From assembly GCF_020194955.2 (NCBI RefSeq), contig NZ_JAFCIY020000033.1:1-33355 (forward strand): a DNA stretch of 33,355 nt, read 5' to 3'. The position numbers and the translations under genes were made by a program. This document shows positions 7,739-17,130 of the stretch, one piece after another; within the stretch, counting starts at the first letter, position 1, and the number at the start of each line of letters is the position of its first letter. The notes below the pieces were generated by a model. It saw only the letters and a list, made by a program, of their open reading frames with translations. It was not told the origin of the DNA and searched no databases. This stretch comes from Desulfuromonas sp. CSMB_57. GTDB lineage: Bacteria > Desulfobacterota > Desulfuromonadia > Desulfuromonadales > Syntrophotaleaceae.

Positions 7739-9436
7739 TCAGAAGGTTCCCGGGAACAACACATAACTCAGCAGCAGGCCCATAAGGCCCGCCGCCAGGC
7801 CGTACAGCAGCAAAGGTACCAGGGTGCGGCGGATGATGAGGCCTTCCATGCCGACCAGGCCGACGGTGGCCGAGGCCGCCACCACGTTATGCACGCAACT
7901 CATGTTGCCCATGGCGCCGCCCACGGCCTGCAGGGCCAGGATGATTTCCCGGCTGGCGCCGATGCCTGATGCCAGTCCGTATTGAAACTCGGCGAACATG
8001 AGGTTGGAGACGGTGCAACTGCCGGCGATGAAGGAGCCGAGGGCGCCGACATAGGCGGCGAACAATGGCCAACTGCGGCCGGCGAGATCTGCCATGAATT
8101 CGGCCATGGCCAGGGGCATGGCGCTGTAGCCCTGGTCGTTGTAACCGGACTGCTTCATGATTTCCACCAGGGCTACGGCGAACAGCATGGCGATGGTGGG
8201 ATTCTTCAGGCGTCGGAAGCTTTCGGCCCAGGCTTTGGCGACCTTGGCACGCGGTATGCGATGCAGGAAGATGGTGAGCAGGGCCACCAGCAGAAAGGGC
8301 AGGATGCCCGGCAGATAGAGGGGTTTCATGCTGAAGCTGACGGTCTCGAAACCCAGGATGCGCGGGAACTCCAAACTCCAGGCGTTCAGGCGGGCTTTGA
8401 AGGGCAGCGCATCGATGCGCGTCAGCACCAGGATGCCGGCGATGAGGATATAGGGCAGCCAGGCAAAAAACTGAGTCATGCAGGGCTTTTGCTCGGCACT
8501 GCCGGTCTCGATGAGACCCATCCAGTCATCGCCCCAGGCGGAACGCGGTGGAAAATCCCAGGTCGACGCGGGCAAAAAGAGGCCGCGTTTGGCGGCGGCG
8601 ATGACCAGGGCCAGGCCGACCAGGCCCCCCAGCAGGGACGGAAATTCCACGCCGAACAGAAAGGCGGTCAGGAGATAGGGCAGGGTGTAGGCGAAGGCGG
8701 CGAACAGGGCGAAGCGCCAGGCACCGAGACCTTCCCGCCAGGAACGGTTGCGGCCAAAGAAACGGGTCAAAAAGCAGACCACGAACAGCAGCAGACCGAA
8801 GGCCACCAGGCTGTGGATGATGGCCGCCCATTGGCCGACATGCCGGAGAAATCCGTCGAAACTGGAAAAACCCATGGGCCCTGCCGGGGCGGCCAGGCTT
8901 TGCTGCACCGGCGGTTGCAGGTTTTTGAGGCCGAACCACATGGGTGTGCCGACGGCGCCGAAAGTGACCGGCACCGAATTGAAGATCAGGCAGACGCAGA
9001 CGGCGGCGAGGGCCGGGAAGCCGAGGCCGAGCAGCAGGGGGGCGGCAATGGCCGCCGGGGTGCCGAAACCGGCGGCGCCTTCAAGGAACGCGCCGAACAT
9101 GAAGGCGATGATGATGGTCTGCACCCGTCGATCCCGGGAGATATGGAGGAAGCCCGCACTGATGGTTTCCATGGCCCCGCCGGCCTGCAGGGTGTAGAGG
9201 ATCAGGATGGCACCGAAAACGATGATCAGCACGTTGACGGCGCTGCCGAATCCGGCCAGGGTGGCGGCGGCGATGAAGGCCGGCGGCATTTTCCAGATAA
9301 GGGCGCCAAGCAGCGCGCACAGGGCCCAGGCCAGAGGCATGGCCCGGGTGGCCGGCCAGCGCATCCCGACCATGAGCACCAGCACCAGGGCGATGGGGAG
9401 AAACGCGAACAGGGCCAGGGTACCTGAAGACAGCAT
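7739..9436 (-). CDS. lctP: L-lactate permease (LctP family)
   Basis: 565 aa with about a dozen hydrophobic segments and the family motif [20 protein letters not shown]; later [16 protein letters not shown] and a C-terminal block with [23 protein letters not shown], as in LctP/LldP and GlcA. It imports lactate (or glycolate) with protons across the inner membrane. The start at [12 protein letters not shown] is preferred to an ATG 29 codons upstream because the extra residues are non-hydrophobic, and AAAGGA lies about 11 nt before this ATG. No lactate dehydrogenase genes (LldEFG/LUD) are adjacent. A chemoreceptor gene lies upstream in the same direction, 139 nt away. Lactate as electron donor fits an anaerobic respirer. 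Confidence 0.92.
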   Translation of the reverse strand: MLSSGTLALFAFLPIALVLVLMVGMRWPATRAMPLAWALCALLGALIWKMPPAFIAAATLAGFGSAVNVLIIVFGAILILYTLQAGGAMETISAGFLHISRDRRVQTIIIAFMFGAFLEGAAGFGTPAAIAAPLLLGLGFPALAAVCVCLIFNSVPVTFGAVGTPMWFGLKNLQPPVQQSLAAPAGPMGFSSFDGFLRHVGQWAAIIHSLVAFGLLLFVVCFLTRFFGRNRSWREGLGAWRFALFAAFAYTLPYLLTAFLFGVEFPSLLGGLVGLALVIAAAKRGLFLPASTWDFPPRSAWGDDWMGLIETGSAEQKPCMTQFFAWLPYILIAGILVLTRIDALPFKARLNAWSLEFPRILGFETVSFSMKPLYLPGILPFLLVALLTIFLHRIPRAKVAKAWAESFRRLKNPTIAMLFAVALVEIMKQSGYNDQGYSAMPLAMAEFMADLAGRSWPLFAAYVGALGSFIAGSCTVSNLMFAEFQYGLASGIGASREIILALQAVGGAMGNMSCVHNVVAASATVGLVGMEGLIIRRTLVPLLLYGLAAGLMGLLLSYVLFPGTF

Positions 9437-9499
9437 TTTCACTCGTCCTTTAGGAAGGCGCCAGGTAGCGGGATAATGAATCAGGGGGTTGACGGCAGC

Positions 9500-9519
9500 G
9501 GGGCGCAGGGTTGCGCCCC
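9500..9519 (-). other. GC-rich hairpin between chemoreceptor and lctP genes
   Basis: GGGGCGCA (9500-9507) and TGCGCCCC (9512-9519) form a perfect 8-bp stem with a 4-nt loop. It lies about 57 nt past the chemoreceptor stop and about 64 nt before the lctP start. There is no T-run, so it may stabilise the upstream mRNA end or act in the lctP leader. Confidence 0.35.
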
Positions 9520-9575
9520 TCATTTAACAAGCTGGGCTGTTTCAGGTCAAGGTGAATCCGGAAAGGCAGGGAGGG

Positions 9576-11165
9576 TCAGGCTGCGTCGAGGGTTTCCAGC
9601 AGGCGGAGGATGCTGATGTCCGCGCCCAAAACACCGAGAATCCGGTTCTGTTCATTACGGATGACGCAGGCGACGGTAAAGCAGAAACGCCCGGTGGCCG
9701 CCGAACGGTACAGTTCGGAAATGTGGCAGCCGTCGTTTTGCAGGGCGCCCTGGAACCAGGGCCGACGGGACCAATCCATGTCGTGACCGTTGCTGCCGTA
9801 GGCGCTGGCGGTACCCTCTTCGGCGAAGATGTTGCTGGTTACCTGGCGGCCCTGGGCGTCGGTGACATAGAGCAGCTCAAGGCAGGGGTCCTGTTTGGCG
9901 GCCAGGCGCAACCGGTTCTCCTGTCGGGTGCGGTCCATGGCGACAAGGTCGCTCTGGCCGGCGAGTTCCGAGACCATTACGCGCGCCATTTCGTGCGCAT
10001 GCAGCCGGAACCGGTCGAGCAGCAGCAACAACTCATCGGTGACACCATTCAGACTTTGCACCTCGCTGCTGACCCGGCGTGCCATGCTTTCCATGGCCCC
10101 GGACAGACCGGCCATCTCTTCGATGCTGCTGGACACCTCCTGAGTCGTGGCGGCCTGCTCCCGCACTGCGCCGGAAATTTCGGTAATGCGGTGATGCACT
10201 GTTTCGAAAGTGGCGATCATGGTTTGCAGGGCTTGACCGAAATGACCGATATCCTGCCCGGTCCGGGTCACGGCCTGGCAGGTACTGTCCAGGTCCGTTG
10301 CCGTATGGCGGCACTCAGCCTGAATATGGCCGATCTGAGCGGCGATATCCTCGGTGGCGCACAGGGTGCTTTCCGCCAGGTTCTTGACTTCGGCGGCGAC
10401 CACGGCAAAGCCCTTGCCGTGAATGCCGGCTCGGGCCGCCTCGATGCTGGCATTGAGGGACAGCAGATTGGTCTGGTTGGCAATGCCGCGGATCAGGGTC
10501 ACCACCTTGCCGATGGCCACGGAACTGGTTTCCAGGCGCTGCATGGATTCGGTCAACAGGCGGGTTGAGGCCAGCACCTCCCGGGCGGATTCCTGGGCCC
10601 GCTCAGCAAGGATTTTCTCCTGTAGAGCCTTTTCCATGGCTTGCTGGGACATGCCGGCCACGGAATCGGCATGACCGGCGATCTGGGTGATGGTCTGGGC
10701 CATCTCTTCGGCGGCGGCAGCGATCTGATGGGTTTTTTCCGATTGCAGGCCGGCATTGTCGGCGGCGGCGGTGGCACATTGCTCCAGGGAGGCGGCCGAC
10801 AGGTATACCCGGTTGGCGGAGCGGATGAAGCCGCCCAGAGTTCCGTTAAGGGCCGTCGTCGCTCGCTCCAGGCTCGCAGCCAGGTATTTCAGCAAGCCGT
10901 TCCGGGTATTGCCGGTCATGGCGAAATGCAGCTTTCCTTGGCCCATCCCATGGATCAGGTCCGTCAATTCCTGTTGTTGGCTTTGCAGGGGGCGGCAGGC
11001 CAGAAAAATCAGCCACCAGCCAAACCCCAGACCCGTAATTCCCAAAACAGCCGTGACCAGGGGCCCGAGCCCTCCCGACAGAGTTCCATACCCAAGGGCC
11101 GCCCCGCCTAGAAATGCCAGGGTGACCAGGAGGACCATGCGCATTTGCCAGAGTACCTGTTTCAT
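9576..11165 (-). CDS. Methyl-accepting chemotaxis protein with C-terminal Cache-like sensor domain
   Basis: 529 aa. Two membrane helices (about 9-29 and 35-57) are joined by only a few residues, so there is no periplasmic sensor. A long coiled-coil signalling domain contains the receptor tip ([20 protein letters not shown], then [16 protein letters not shown]), the conserved CheA/CheW contact region. After the hairpin, residues from about 405 resemble a PDC/Cache domain: [22 protein letters not shown] and ILGVLGADI near the C-terminus. The sensor would therefore be cytoplasmic and C-terminal. The start is set at MKQVLWQM because GGGAG precedes it by about 9 nt; a longer frame reaches 11312 but adds a non-conserved stretch with no ribosome site. 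Position next to lctP suggests, but does not prove, a metabolic ligand. Confidence 0.85.
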   Translation of the reverse strand: MKQVLWQMRMVLLVTLAFLGGAALGYGTLSGGLGPLVTAVLGITGLGFGWWLIFLACRPLQSQQQELTDLIHGMGQGKLHFAMTGNTRNGLLKYLAASLERATTALNGTLGGFIRSANRVYLSAASLEQCATAAADNAGLQSEKTHQIAAAAEEMAQTITQIAGHADSVAGMSQQAMEKALQEKILAERAQESAREVLASTRLLTESMQRLETSSVAIGKVVTLIRGIANQTNLLSLNASIEAARAGIHGKGFAVVAAEVKNLAESTLCATEDIAAQIGHIQAECRHTATDLDSTCQAVTRTGQDIGHFGQALQTMIATFETVHHRITEISGAVREQAATTQEVSSSIEEMAGLSGAMESMARRVSSEVQSLNGVTDELLLLLDRFRLHAHEMARVMVSELAGQSDLVAMDRTRQENRLRLAAKQDPCLELLYVTDAQGRQVTSNIFAEEGTASAYGSNGHDMDWSRRPWFQGALQNDGCHISELYRSAATGRFCFTVACVIRNEQNRILGVLGADISILRLLETLDAA

Positions 11166-11669
11166 CGTAGCTGCTCCCTTCTTCATTGAATTGAACAGGA
11201 TTTTCCGGAACAGCGTAGTCGGCCCCCAGGTCGAACACCTGACGAGGGATACTGGAAATACCAGGCTGAAAGCGGGTTCCGGAAAGATGCGTCTTTGATC
11301 GAGAAACGCCAATTTTGCAAGGCTTGTGCCATTAATTAAGGACCAAAAACCTTGTGTTGACGATAGTTTATAAGATTGACAGGAAGCGTGAAGACCCCTG
11401 TATGCTTAAAAATAAGGCAGGGTGTGGAGTTTTTCGGCAGCCAAGGAAAGATGAATTGGGGTAGGAGAGTGAGGTCAACTGGTGAAGATCTGGCAGAGTG
11501 GTTGGAAATCAAGGGGCGGTTAACCGATGGGGATGTTCAGGCGCATTTTTCGTTGTCAGCGAAGCGCTAACGGATCCGTTCTCGTTGTGATTAGTGGTAG
11601 TCCATCCTCTCGGCCATACGATAAGGAGCAGCCTATACTCCGTGTGCACAACCTAAAGGGCGGCAGAAT
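11166..11669. other. Intergenic region, 504 nt, no gene seen
   Basis: It lies between the chemoreceptor start and the diguanylate cyclase stop (both minus strand). Short open frames here have no family resemblance. A TTGACA (11377-11382) followed by TATGCT-like sequence on the plus strand is poorly spaced and serves no visible gene. No terminator hairpin was found after the cyclase. Confidence 0.5.
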
Positions 11670-13103
11670 TTACCAGCAGGCAAAGGCGGTTGCCGTGACC
11701 CGGTTACGGCCACCGGCTTTGCTGGCATAAAGCGCTTGATCCACCTGCTCCAAGAGTTTTTTCCAGTTCGGTACACGATCACAGGATACATATTCCAGTA
11801 CGCCGACGCTGATGGTGACCTGAAAAGCCTGTTCCCGAGCTGAAAAGCTCTCTTCCATGGCGGCCCGCCGCAACCGCTCGGCGAGAGCATTGGCGCCCTG
11901 GATGCCCGTTTCGGGCAAAACCAATATGAATTCGTCGCCGCCGTAGCGGGCGGCAAAATCCACGGCACGTATCATGCCGCCGGCGAGCCCGGCCAGGCGT
12001 TGCAGGACCTGGTCGCCCGCGAGGTGTCCCCAGGTATCGTTGATTTCCTTGAACCGGTCGACATCGAACATGACGAGGGACAGGGAGCGCTGATAGCGGT
12101 GCGCCCGTTCCAATTCATTTTCCATGATGGAGGCCAGCCAGGTCTGGTTGTAAAGGCCGGTCAGGCCATCCAGGCGAGCACGTTCCAGCAGGCTCTGGTG
12201 GGTCAGGAGTCGCCGAATCAGGGGACCCATGGCCAGCACCGTGGCGACGACGATGAGCAGGGTGGCGGTGATGATGGCGGCCATCAAGTTCAGCTTTTGC
12301 CGATGGAGATCGGCGAAGAACAGCCGCGTGTCAACGACGGCGAAAACCTTCAAGTCGCTGTCGGCCAGCGGCAGGCGGGGCAATTGATAGAATTTATGGA
12401 CTGTGCCATTCTGCAAAAAGGCTTGCAGAGTTGTCCTGGCTTCCGCGTCGGGGCAGTCGGCGGGCCAATAGAGAATATCCCGGCCCCGGGTGATGGCCAG
12501 ATGGCTGGAGGATTTGGCGGCAGCGGAGACGATGCCCTGAATGCGTTCATCGCTGAACATCAGGATATCGTAGCCCGCCAATCCGAACTGTTGGTCGACG
12601 ATGGGGGATGCATAGAGCAGGTACGATATTCCTTCGATGGTGGCGGGGCCTGCGATCTGGACGGTTTGGGGGATGTGGTCGAAGGCATGGTCCCATGCCA
12701 CGGGCAGCGCAATTCCGGCCGAATAGAGGCGCCGGCCCTGGGGATCGAAGCGGGTGATGCCGGCGATTTCCGGGTGAGCAGTCAGGCCATCGGCGAGCTT
12801 GTCCCGGCTGAAGGCCGCCAACGCCGCCCCATCGATCTCGCCCCGCAGATAACGAATCTGTTCTTTGCGAATGATGGTGCGGCTGGCCATCTGGCGGGCG
12901 ATGTCGCGGTGGTTTTGCAGGACTTCGTGGAGGAGCTGGTGACCGCTGTTCAGGTAGAACCGGATTTCCTGGCCGTGGGCCTGGTGCAGTCGGTCGACCA
13001 GGGGGCGGAAACCGAAGAGATAAAAGCATAGCGCCAGCAGAACACAACTCAGGGCGATAACGGCGTAAACCTTGAAAATATCTTTTCTGTAACCCTTGAC
13101 CAT
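11670..13103 (-). CDS. Membrane-anchored diguanylate cyclase (GGDEF)
   Basis: 477 aa. A TM helix (about 11-31), an extracytoplasmic region of about 230 residues resembling a double-Cache sensor (GITRFDPQGRRLYSAG, then YASPIVDQQFGLAGYDILM) and a second TM (about 270-295) precede a GGDEF domain that begins near RARLDGLTGLYN. The active site is intact: GGDEF at 388-392. An inhibitory I-site RAVD lies five residues before it (379-382), so product feedback is expected. It makes c-di-GMP from two GTP in response to an external ligand. There is no EAL domain. The start codon has only a G-rich stretch upstream. It lies 114 nt from the phosphatase gene in the same direction and is probably transcribed separately. 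Confidence 0.9.
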   Translation of the reverse strand: MVKGYRKDIFKVYAVIALSCVLLALCFYLFGFRPLVDRLHQAHGQEIRFYLNSGHQLLHEVLQNHRDIARQMASRTIIRKEQIRYLRGEIDGAALAAFSRDKLADGLTAHPEIAGITRFDPQGRRLYSAGIALPVAWDHAFDHIPQTVQIAGPATIEGISYLLYASPIVDQQFGLAGYDILMFSDERIQGIVSAAAKSSSHLAITRGRDILYWPADCPDAEARTTLQAFLQNGTVHKFYQLPRLPLADSDLKVFAVVDTRLFFADLHRQKLNLMAAIITATLLIVVATVLAMGPLIRRLLTHQSLLERARLDGLTGLYNQTWLASIMENELERAHRYQRSLSLVMFDVDRFKEINDTWGHLAGDQVLQRLAGLAGGMIRAVDFAARYGGDEFILVLPETGIQGANALAERLRRAAMEESFSAREQAFQVTISVGVLEYVSCDRVPNWKKLLEQVDQALYASKAGGRNRVTATAFACW

Positions 13104-13217
13104 GGGCCCCCGTCATGTCACATGAAGCATTAACCGTATGTTCGGATGTGGAATTTCGCACCTCATTATGTCGTGAAAATCCGTACTAAATCTACCATTA
13201 ATTGCAGGGGTTGCACC

Positions 13218-13868
13218 TCAGCCATTTACGCTCCAGCACCTGCGGTTCCGCACCTCGCAGCAGGTCAGGGCGCGGCCATGTCCGGCGCCGGTATCCAGGC
13301 CGATGCGGTGCTCGGAAAAGGCGGGGGATTTCAAGGGAGTGTGACCGAAGACCACGGTTTTGCCCCAATCGAAATCCGATTCCAGAAAATCTTCTCGAAT
13401 CCAAAGCAGATCTTGATGATTCTGTTGTTCCGGGGACAAACCGGGGCGGAGGCCGGCATGGACAAAGATGAAGCCGTCGGTTTCGTACCACAGACGCAGG
13501 CTGTGAAAAAATTCGAGATGGCGTGGCGGGATGTGGATCCGGTTGTCCCGATGGTATCCGGCCAGGGTGGTGGCGCCGCCGTTGAGGAGATAGAGCAGGG
13601 TTTCGCGGCCGGCCAGGTAGTCCAGCAACATGGCTTCATGGTTGCCTTTGAGAAAGACGGTTTGCGGGAACCGGTCCTGCAGCTCGAGCAGTTGGTCGAT
13701 GACGCCGGGCGAATCGGGTCCGCGGTCGATGTAGTCGCCGAGGAAGACCGCCACATCCGCGGGTTGGAGGTCGACCTGCTTGAGCAGCTTTGCCAGCAAT
13801 TCCGCTTGGCCATGGATATCGCCGACGGCCAGCAGCCTGCCTGATATGTGCGGGTCAGCACCGGGCAT
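13218..13868 (-). CDS. Metallophosphoesterase, PrpA/ApaH-like serine/threonine phosphatase
   Basis: About 216 aa with the full phosphoesterase signature: GDIHG near residue 16, GDYIDRGPDS and GNHEAML, plus the later VFVHAGLRP and VFGHTPL His motifs, which together bind two metal ions. The family includes PrpA/PrpB/PP-lambda protein phosphatases and diadenosine tetraphosphatase. Length and the GDYIDRG form favour the protein-phosphatase side. The frame can start with TTG at 13874, but the ATG two codons later is placed better behind GAGGG (about 9 nt), so 13868 is chosen. It is divergent from the MYG1 operon. The substrate is unknown. Confidence 0.88.
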   Translation of the reverse strand: MPGADPHISGRLLAVGDIHGQAELLAKLLKQVDLQPADVAVFLGDYIDRGPDSPGVIDQLLELQDRFPQTVFLKGNHEAMLLDYLAGRETLLYLLNGGATTLAGYHRDNRIHIPPRHLEFFHSLRLWYETDGFIFVHAGLRPGLSPEQQNHQDLLWIREDFLESDFDWGKTVVFGHTPLKSPAFSEHRIGLDTGAGHGRALTCCEVRNRRCWSVNG

Positions 13869-13983
13869 TGCCAAGATCCCTCGCCCTCGTCAGTGGAATT
13901 GCGCCGGATTGGCGGCGTGGGCCGTCCGGCGATTTTTACGGATCTTTGACTGCAGGCTGAAATTTTATCTTAAAAGGGGTAAG

Positions 13984-14046
13984 ATGACAGCACGTGTTGA
14001 TTTTACCACCGTTTTAAATTGGAAAGGTTTGAAGAATAATCCATGA
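13984..14046 (+). CDS. Possible 20-aa leader peptide coupled to the MYG1 gene
   Basis: An ATG preceded by AGGGG (4-nt spacing) opens a 20-codon frame (MTARVDFTTVLNWKGLKNNP) whose TGA overlaps the MYG1 ATG as ATGA. The MYG1 start has no good ribosome site of its own, so this short frame could deliver ribosomes to it. It has no homologue I recognise and no run of one amino acid that would suggest attenuation. A chance frame is possible. Confidence 0.35.
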   Translation: MTARVDFTTVLNWKGLKNNP

Positions 14047-14897
14047 AACAGATAGTCGTTCATCCGGGAAATGCCCACCGTGACGATTTCATGGCGGTAT
14101 GTGTGCTGCTGGCAACCCACGACAATGTCAAGGTATTCAGACGCGATCCCGTGCCGGAGGATCTTGCGGATCGGGATACCTATGTGGTTGATGTCGGCAT
14201 GGAATACGATCCCCTGCGACACAACTTCGACCATCACCAGGATTCGTCCCTGCCTTGCGCTTTTCATCTTATCATGCAACATCTCGGTTATCACGAGGAT
14301 GCCATGCAGATGTTTCAGTGGTACCCTTTCATGAGCATGATGGATGTCAAGGGGCCGCATAAAGCCGCGGCTCATCTGGGGGTGGACAGCAGTGTTCTGT
14401 TTGCTTCTTCCTCGCCCATCGAAGGCCACATCCTGTCGCGATTTTCGCGGATGAGGGACCTGGGTCCGGAAAACCTGCTATACGTGCTCATGCAGGAATT
14501 GGGGCGCGAATTCATCGCCATGATCGGGCTCAAGGTCGCCAGACTGGAGCGATTGAAGAAGGAAGCCCGGGTCGTCCAGGTCAAGCATCTCAAGGCGGTA
14601 ACCTGCCATATCGAGGAGCAACCCAAGATGTCCATGGAACTTTTTCTGCGCTCCCTGGACGATGAGCGCATCGCCATCTGCATCACACCCTCGGTCCGGG
14701 GTGAGGGCTGGGAGTTGCTGCGCCTGGGCGATCACAGCATGGTGGATTTTCGGTTGGTGGCCAACAGTCCGGAAATCCGCTTTGTGCATGCCAACGGTTT
14801 CGTGGCCACCACCCGGACGCGGATTCCTCAGGAGCAGGTGTTGCAATTGGCGGCCGGGGCGGTCATCGACGCTGAGTCCAGATCCTTCGGAATATGA
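14043..14897 (+). CDS. MYG1-family (DHH-like) putative phosphohydrolase/exonuclease
   Basis: 284 aa. The N-terminus HPGNAHRDDFMAVCVL and the DVGMEYDPLRHNFDHHQ block are the metal-binding signatures of the MYG1/UPF0160 family, related to DHH phosphoesterases. Eukaryotic MYG1 is reported as a 3'-5' RNA exonuclease; bacterial members are uncharacterised. The C-terminal half (DDERIAICITPSVRGEGWEL, later HANGFVATT) also fits the family. It is the first large gene of an operon whose members overlap by four bases; its own stop overlaps the start of the membrane protein gene. Its link to that redox and glycosyltransferase operon is unexplained. Confidence 0.82.
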   Translation: MKQIVVHPGNAHRDDFMAVCVLLATHDNVKVFRRDPVPEDLADRDTYVVDVGMEYDPLRHNFDHHQDSSLPCAFHLIMQHLGYHEDAMQMFQWYPFMSMMDVKGPHKAAAHLGVDSSVLFASSSPIEGHILSRFSRMRDLGPENLLYVLMQELGREFIAMIGLKVARLERLKKEARVVQVKHLKAVTCHIEEQPKMSMELFLRSLDDERIAICITPSVRGEGWELLRLGDHSMVDFRLVANSPEIRFVHANGFVATTRTRIPQEQVLQLAAGAVIDAESRSFGI

Positions 14898-15616
14898 AAA
14901 TTGGCAGATGGTGGCGCCTCATGCCGGTGGCCGCTCTTGTCGGCGTTCTCTACTATCTCGTCCGCCAGGTCGATGTGCAGCCGCTGTTTTCCAACCTGCT
15001 GCGCTGGATTGATACTGCCGGTCTTTTTGGGGTTCTGCTTTTCGTTCTGGTTTATATCCTGGCTGCGGTGTTGATGTTGCCCGGGGTTATTCTGACCCTG
15101 GCGGCCGGATTTCTCTACGGCGTGATCCAAGGTACCGTAGTGGTGTCCGTTGCTTCCACCCTAGGTGCGGGCTGCGCTTTTCTCATCGGCCGGTACCTGG
15201 CCCGGGATTGGGTGAAGCGGCGCATGGCCGGGCGGGAGGCCCTGCAGGCCATGGATGAGGCCGTCGGTCGGGAGGGTTGGAAGATCGTCTTGCTGACGCG
15301 CATGTCGCCGGCTTTTCCCTTCAACCTGATCAACTACGCCTACGGGCTGACCGGGGTTTCGTTTCCGAAATACTTTGGCGCTACCTGGCTGGGCATGCTT
15401 CCCGGTACGGTCCTGTTCGTCTATCTGGGATCCCTGGCCGGCGAACTGGCCGCCGTCGGCGTCACGCCAGCGCAGCGCAATCCTCTGGAGTGGCTGTATT
15501 ACGGACTCGGCCTGCTGGCGACCATCACGGTTACCGTGCTGGTTACCCGCTTGGCCCGCAAGGCCTTGCGGGGACGGTTTTCACTTCCGGATCCGCATCA
15601 GGGGAAGGAAACATGA
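14894..15616 (+). CDS. TVP38/TMEM64-family (DedA-like) membrane protein
   Basis: 240 aa with an N-terminal TM and four or five further hydrophobic segments. It carries the family region around LPGVILTLAAGFLYGVIQGTVVV and the conserved F/NLINYAYGLTGVSFPKYFGATWLGMLPGT block. Members of the SNARE-associated/DedA superfamily are thought to be lipid scramblases or transporters in the inner membrane. It overlaps MYG1 by ATGA and its own stop overlaps the next start by ATGA. In other bacteria I recall this protein next to, or fused with, the same kind of disulfide oxidoreductase, supporting a functional pair. Confidence 0.88.
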   Translation: MKIGRWWRLMPVAALVGVLYYLVRQVDVQPLFSNLLRWIDTAGLFGVLLFVLVYILAAVLMLPGVILTLAAGFLYGVIQGTVVVSVASTLGAGCAFLIGRYLARDWVKRRMAGREALQAMDEAVGREGWKIVLLTRMSPAFPFNLINYAYGLTGVSFPKYFGATWLGMLPGTVLFVYLGSLAGELAAVGVTPAQRNPLEWLYYGLGLLATITVTVLVTRLARKALRGRFSLPDPHQGKET

Positions 15617-17130
15617 GATCGCCCGTCAACCTCGAGCCTTGGGACGATTTCAATCGGGACCTCGCGGGCCTGGTCCGTCCCCCGGATTGGCGTAATCCTC
15701 GACCCGCCGACCGCTACAACCTGGTGGTGATCGGTGCCGGTACCGCCGGCCTGGTCTGTGCCGCCGGTGCAGCGGCCCTCGGTGCCAGGGTGGCCTTGGT
15801 GGAACGCCATCTGCTGGGCGGTGATTGCCTGAATGCCGGTTGCGTGCCTTCCAAGGCGCTGCTCAGCGCGGCGCGCGTGGCGGCGGCGGTGCGGGATGCC
15901 CATCCCTTCGGGGTCCGGGTCGATGGATCGGTGCGGGTCGATTTTGCCGCCGTCATGGAGCGCATGCGGCGATTGCGGGCATCCATCGCGCCGCACGATT
16001 CGGCGCGGCGCTTCCAGGAAATGGGGGTCCATGTCTTTTTCGGCACCGCCCGGTTCGTGGACCGGCACACCGTGGCGGTCGGGGAGGAGCGGTTGCGCTT
16101 CAGCAAAGCGGTCATCGCCAGCGGCAGTCGGCCGGCGGTTCCCGCCATTTCCGGTCTGACGGAACTGGATTTTCTGACCAACGAAACCCTCTTTTCCCTG
16201 ACGGAGCTGCCCCGTCGCCTGGCCATCATCGGCGCCGGCCCCATCGGCTGTGAAATGGCCCAGGCTTTTGCCCGCTTCGGCGCCGATGTGCTGCTGGTGG
16301 AGAACCGCCATGGTCTGCTGCCCCGCGAGGAACGCGAGGCGGCGCGCATCATCCAGGCCGCCCTGGAGCGCGATGGCGTGCGCCTGATGTGCTGCGGCAA
16401 GGACCTGCAGTTGTCCAGGGAGGCCGCGGGGATACGCCTGCAGGTGGCTTCCCACGACCATCCCTACGATGAATCGGCGGATTGCCTGCTGGTGGCGGCG
16501 GGCCGCCGCCCCAACCTTGAAGGCCTCGACCTCGACCGGGCGGACATCGCCTATTCCGACCAGGGAGTAGGGGTCAACGACTTCCTCCAGACCAGCAACC
16601 CCCGGGTCTATGCCGCCGGGGACGTCTGCTCGTCCTACCAGTTTACCCATGCCGCCGACTTCATGGCCCGCATTGTCCTGCGCAACGCCCTGTTTGCGGG
16701 TCGGGCCCGGGTCGGCGCCCTGACCATTCCCTGGTGCACCTATACGGATCCGGAAATTGCCCGGGTCGGCCTCTCGCCCCAGGAAGCCGCCGAGCGGGGG
16801 GTCGCCATCGACACTTTTACCCGCCCGCTGTCGGAAGTGGACCGGGCGGTTCTCGAGGCGCGCAGCGAGGGCCTGGTACGCATCCACGTCCGCCAGGGCA
16901 GCGATCGCATGGTCGGCGCCACGGTGGTGGCGGCCAACGCCGGCGACCTGATTGCTCAACTCAGCCAGGCCATGACCCATGGCCTGAGGCTGCGGCACCT
17001 GGCTGCCACCATTCATCCCTATCCGACCCAGGCGGAGGCCATCCGGCAGGCGGCGGACCTTTACAATCGGTCACGGCTGACGCCCATGGTCCGATTCCTA
17101 TTAAGTCGATGGCTGGCGTGGCGTCGATGA
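15613..17130 (+). CDS. FAD-dependent pyridine nucleotide-disulfide oxidoreductase, mercuric reductase-like
   Basis: 505 aa. The FAD-binding VVIGAGTAGLVCA motif (38-50) is followed by the redox-active disulfide in GGDCLNAGCVPSKALL (Cys72/Cys77), an NAD(P)-binding IIGAGPIGCEMA, AAGDV for FAD and a C-terminal dimerisation domain ending HPYPTQAEAI, which supplies the catalytic His. This is the lipoamide dehydrogenase/mercuric reductase fold. It lacks an N-terminal heavy-metal domain and the C-terminal Cys pair needed for Hg(II), so it is not a true MerA. The start is at the ATGA overlap with the preceding gene, behind GGGGAAGGAA; the frame is open 112 codons upstream, within that gene. The physiological disulfide or quinone substrate is unknown. 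Confidence 0.88.
   Translation: MRSPVNLEPWDDFNRDLAGLVRPPDWRNPRPADRYNLVVIGAGTAGLVCAAGAAALGARVALVERHLLGGDCLNAGCVPSKALLSAARVAAAVRDAHPFGVRVDGSVRVDFAAVMERMRRLRASIAPHDSARRFQEMGVHVFFGTARFVDRHTVAVGEERLRFSKAVIASGSRPAVPAISGLTELDFLTNETLFSLTELPRRLAIIGAGPIGCEMAQAFARFGADVLLVENRHGLLPREEREAARIIQAALERDGVRLMCCGKDLQLSREAAGIRLQVASHDHPYDESADCLLVAAGRRPNLEGLDLDRADIAYSDQGVGVNDFLQTSNPRVYAAGDVCSSYQFTHAADFMARIVLRNALFAGRARVGALTIPWCTYTDPEIARVGLSPQEAAERGVAIDTFTRPLSEVDRAVLEARSEGLVRIHVRQGSDRMVGATVVAANAGDLIAQLSQAMTHGLRLRHLAATIHPYPTQAEAIRQAADLYNRSRLTPMVRFLLSRWLAWRR

Noticed and set aside
7982-9427. 481-codon plus-strand open frame opposite the lactate permease gene
   Set aside because: Low-complexity Gly/Gln/Glu/His composition typical of antisense to GC-rich genes, whereas the minus strand shows a clear membrane permease.
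15598-17016. 472-codon minus-strand open frame opposite the disulfide oxidoreductase
   Set aside because: Same reason: antisense shadow with no motif.
15613-17130. Mercuric reductase (MerA)
   Set aside because: No HMA domain and no C-terminal Cys pair; no mer genes nearby. Called only as the wider disulfide oxidoreductase family.
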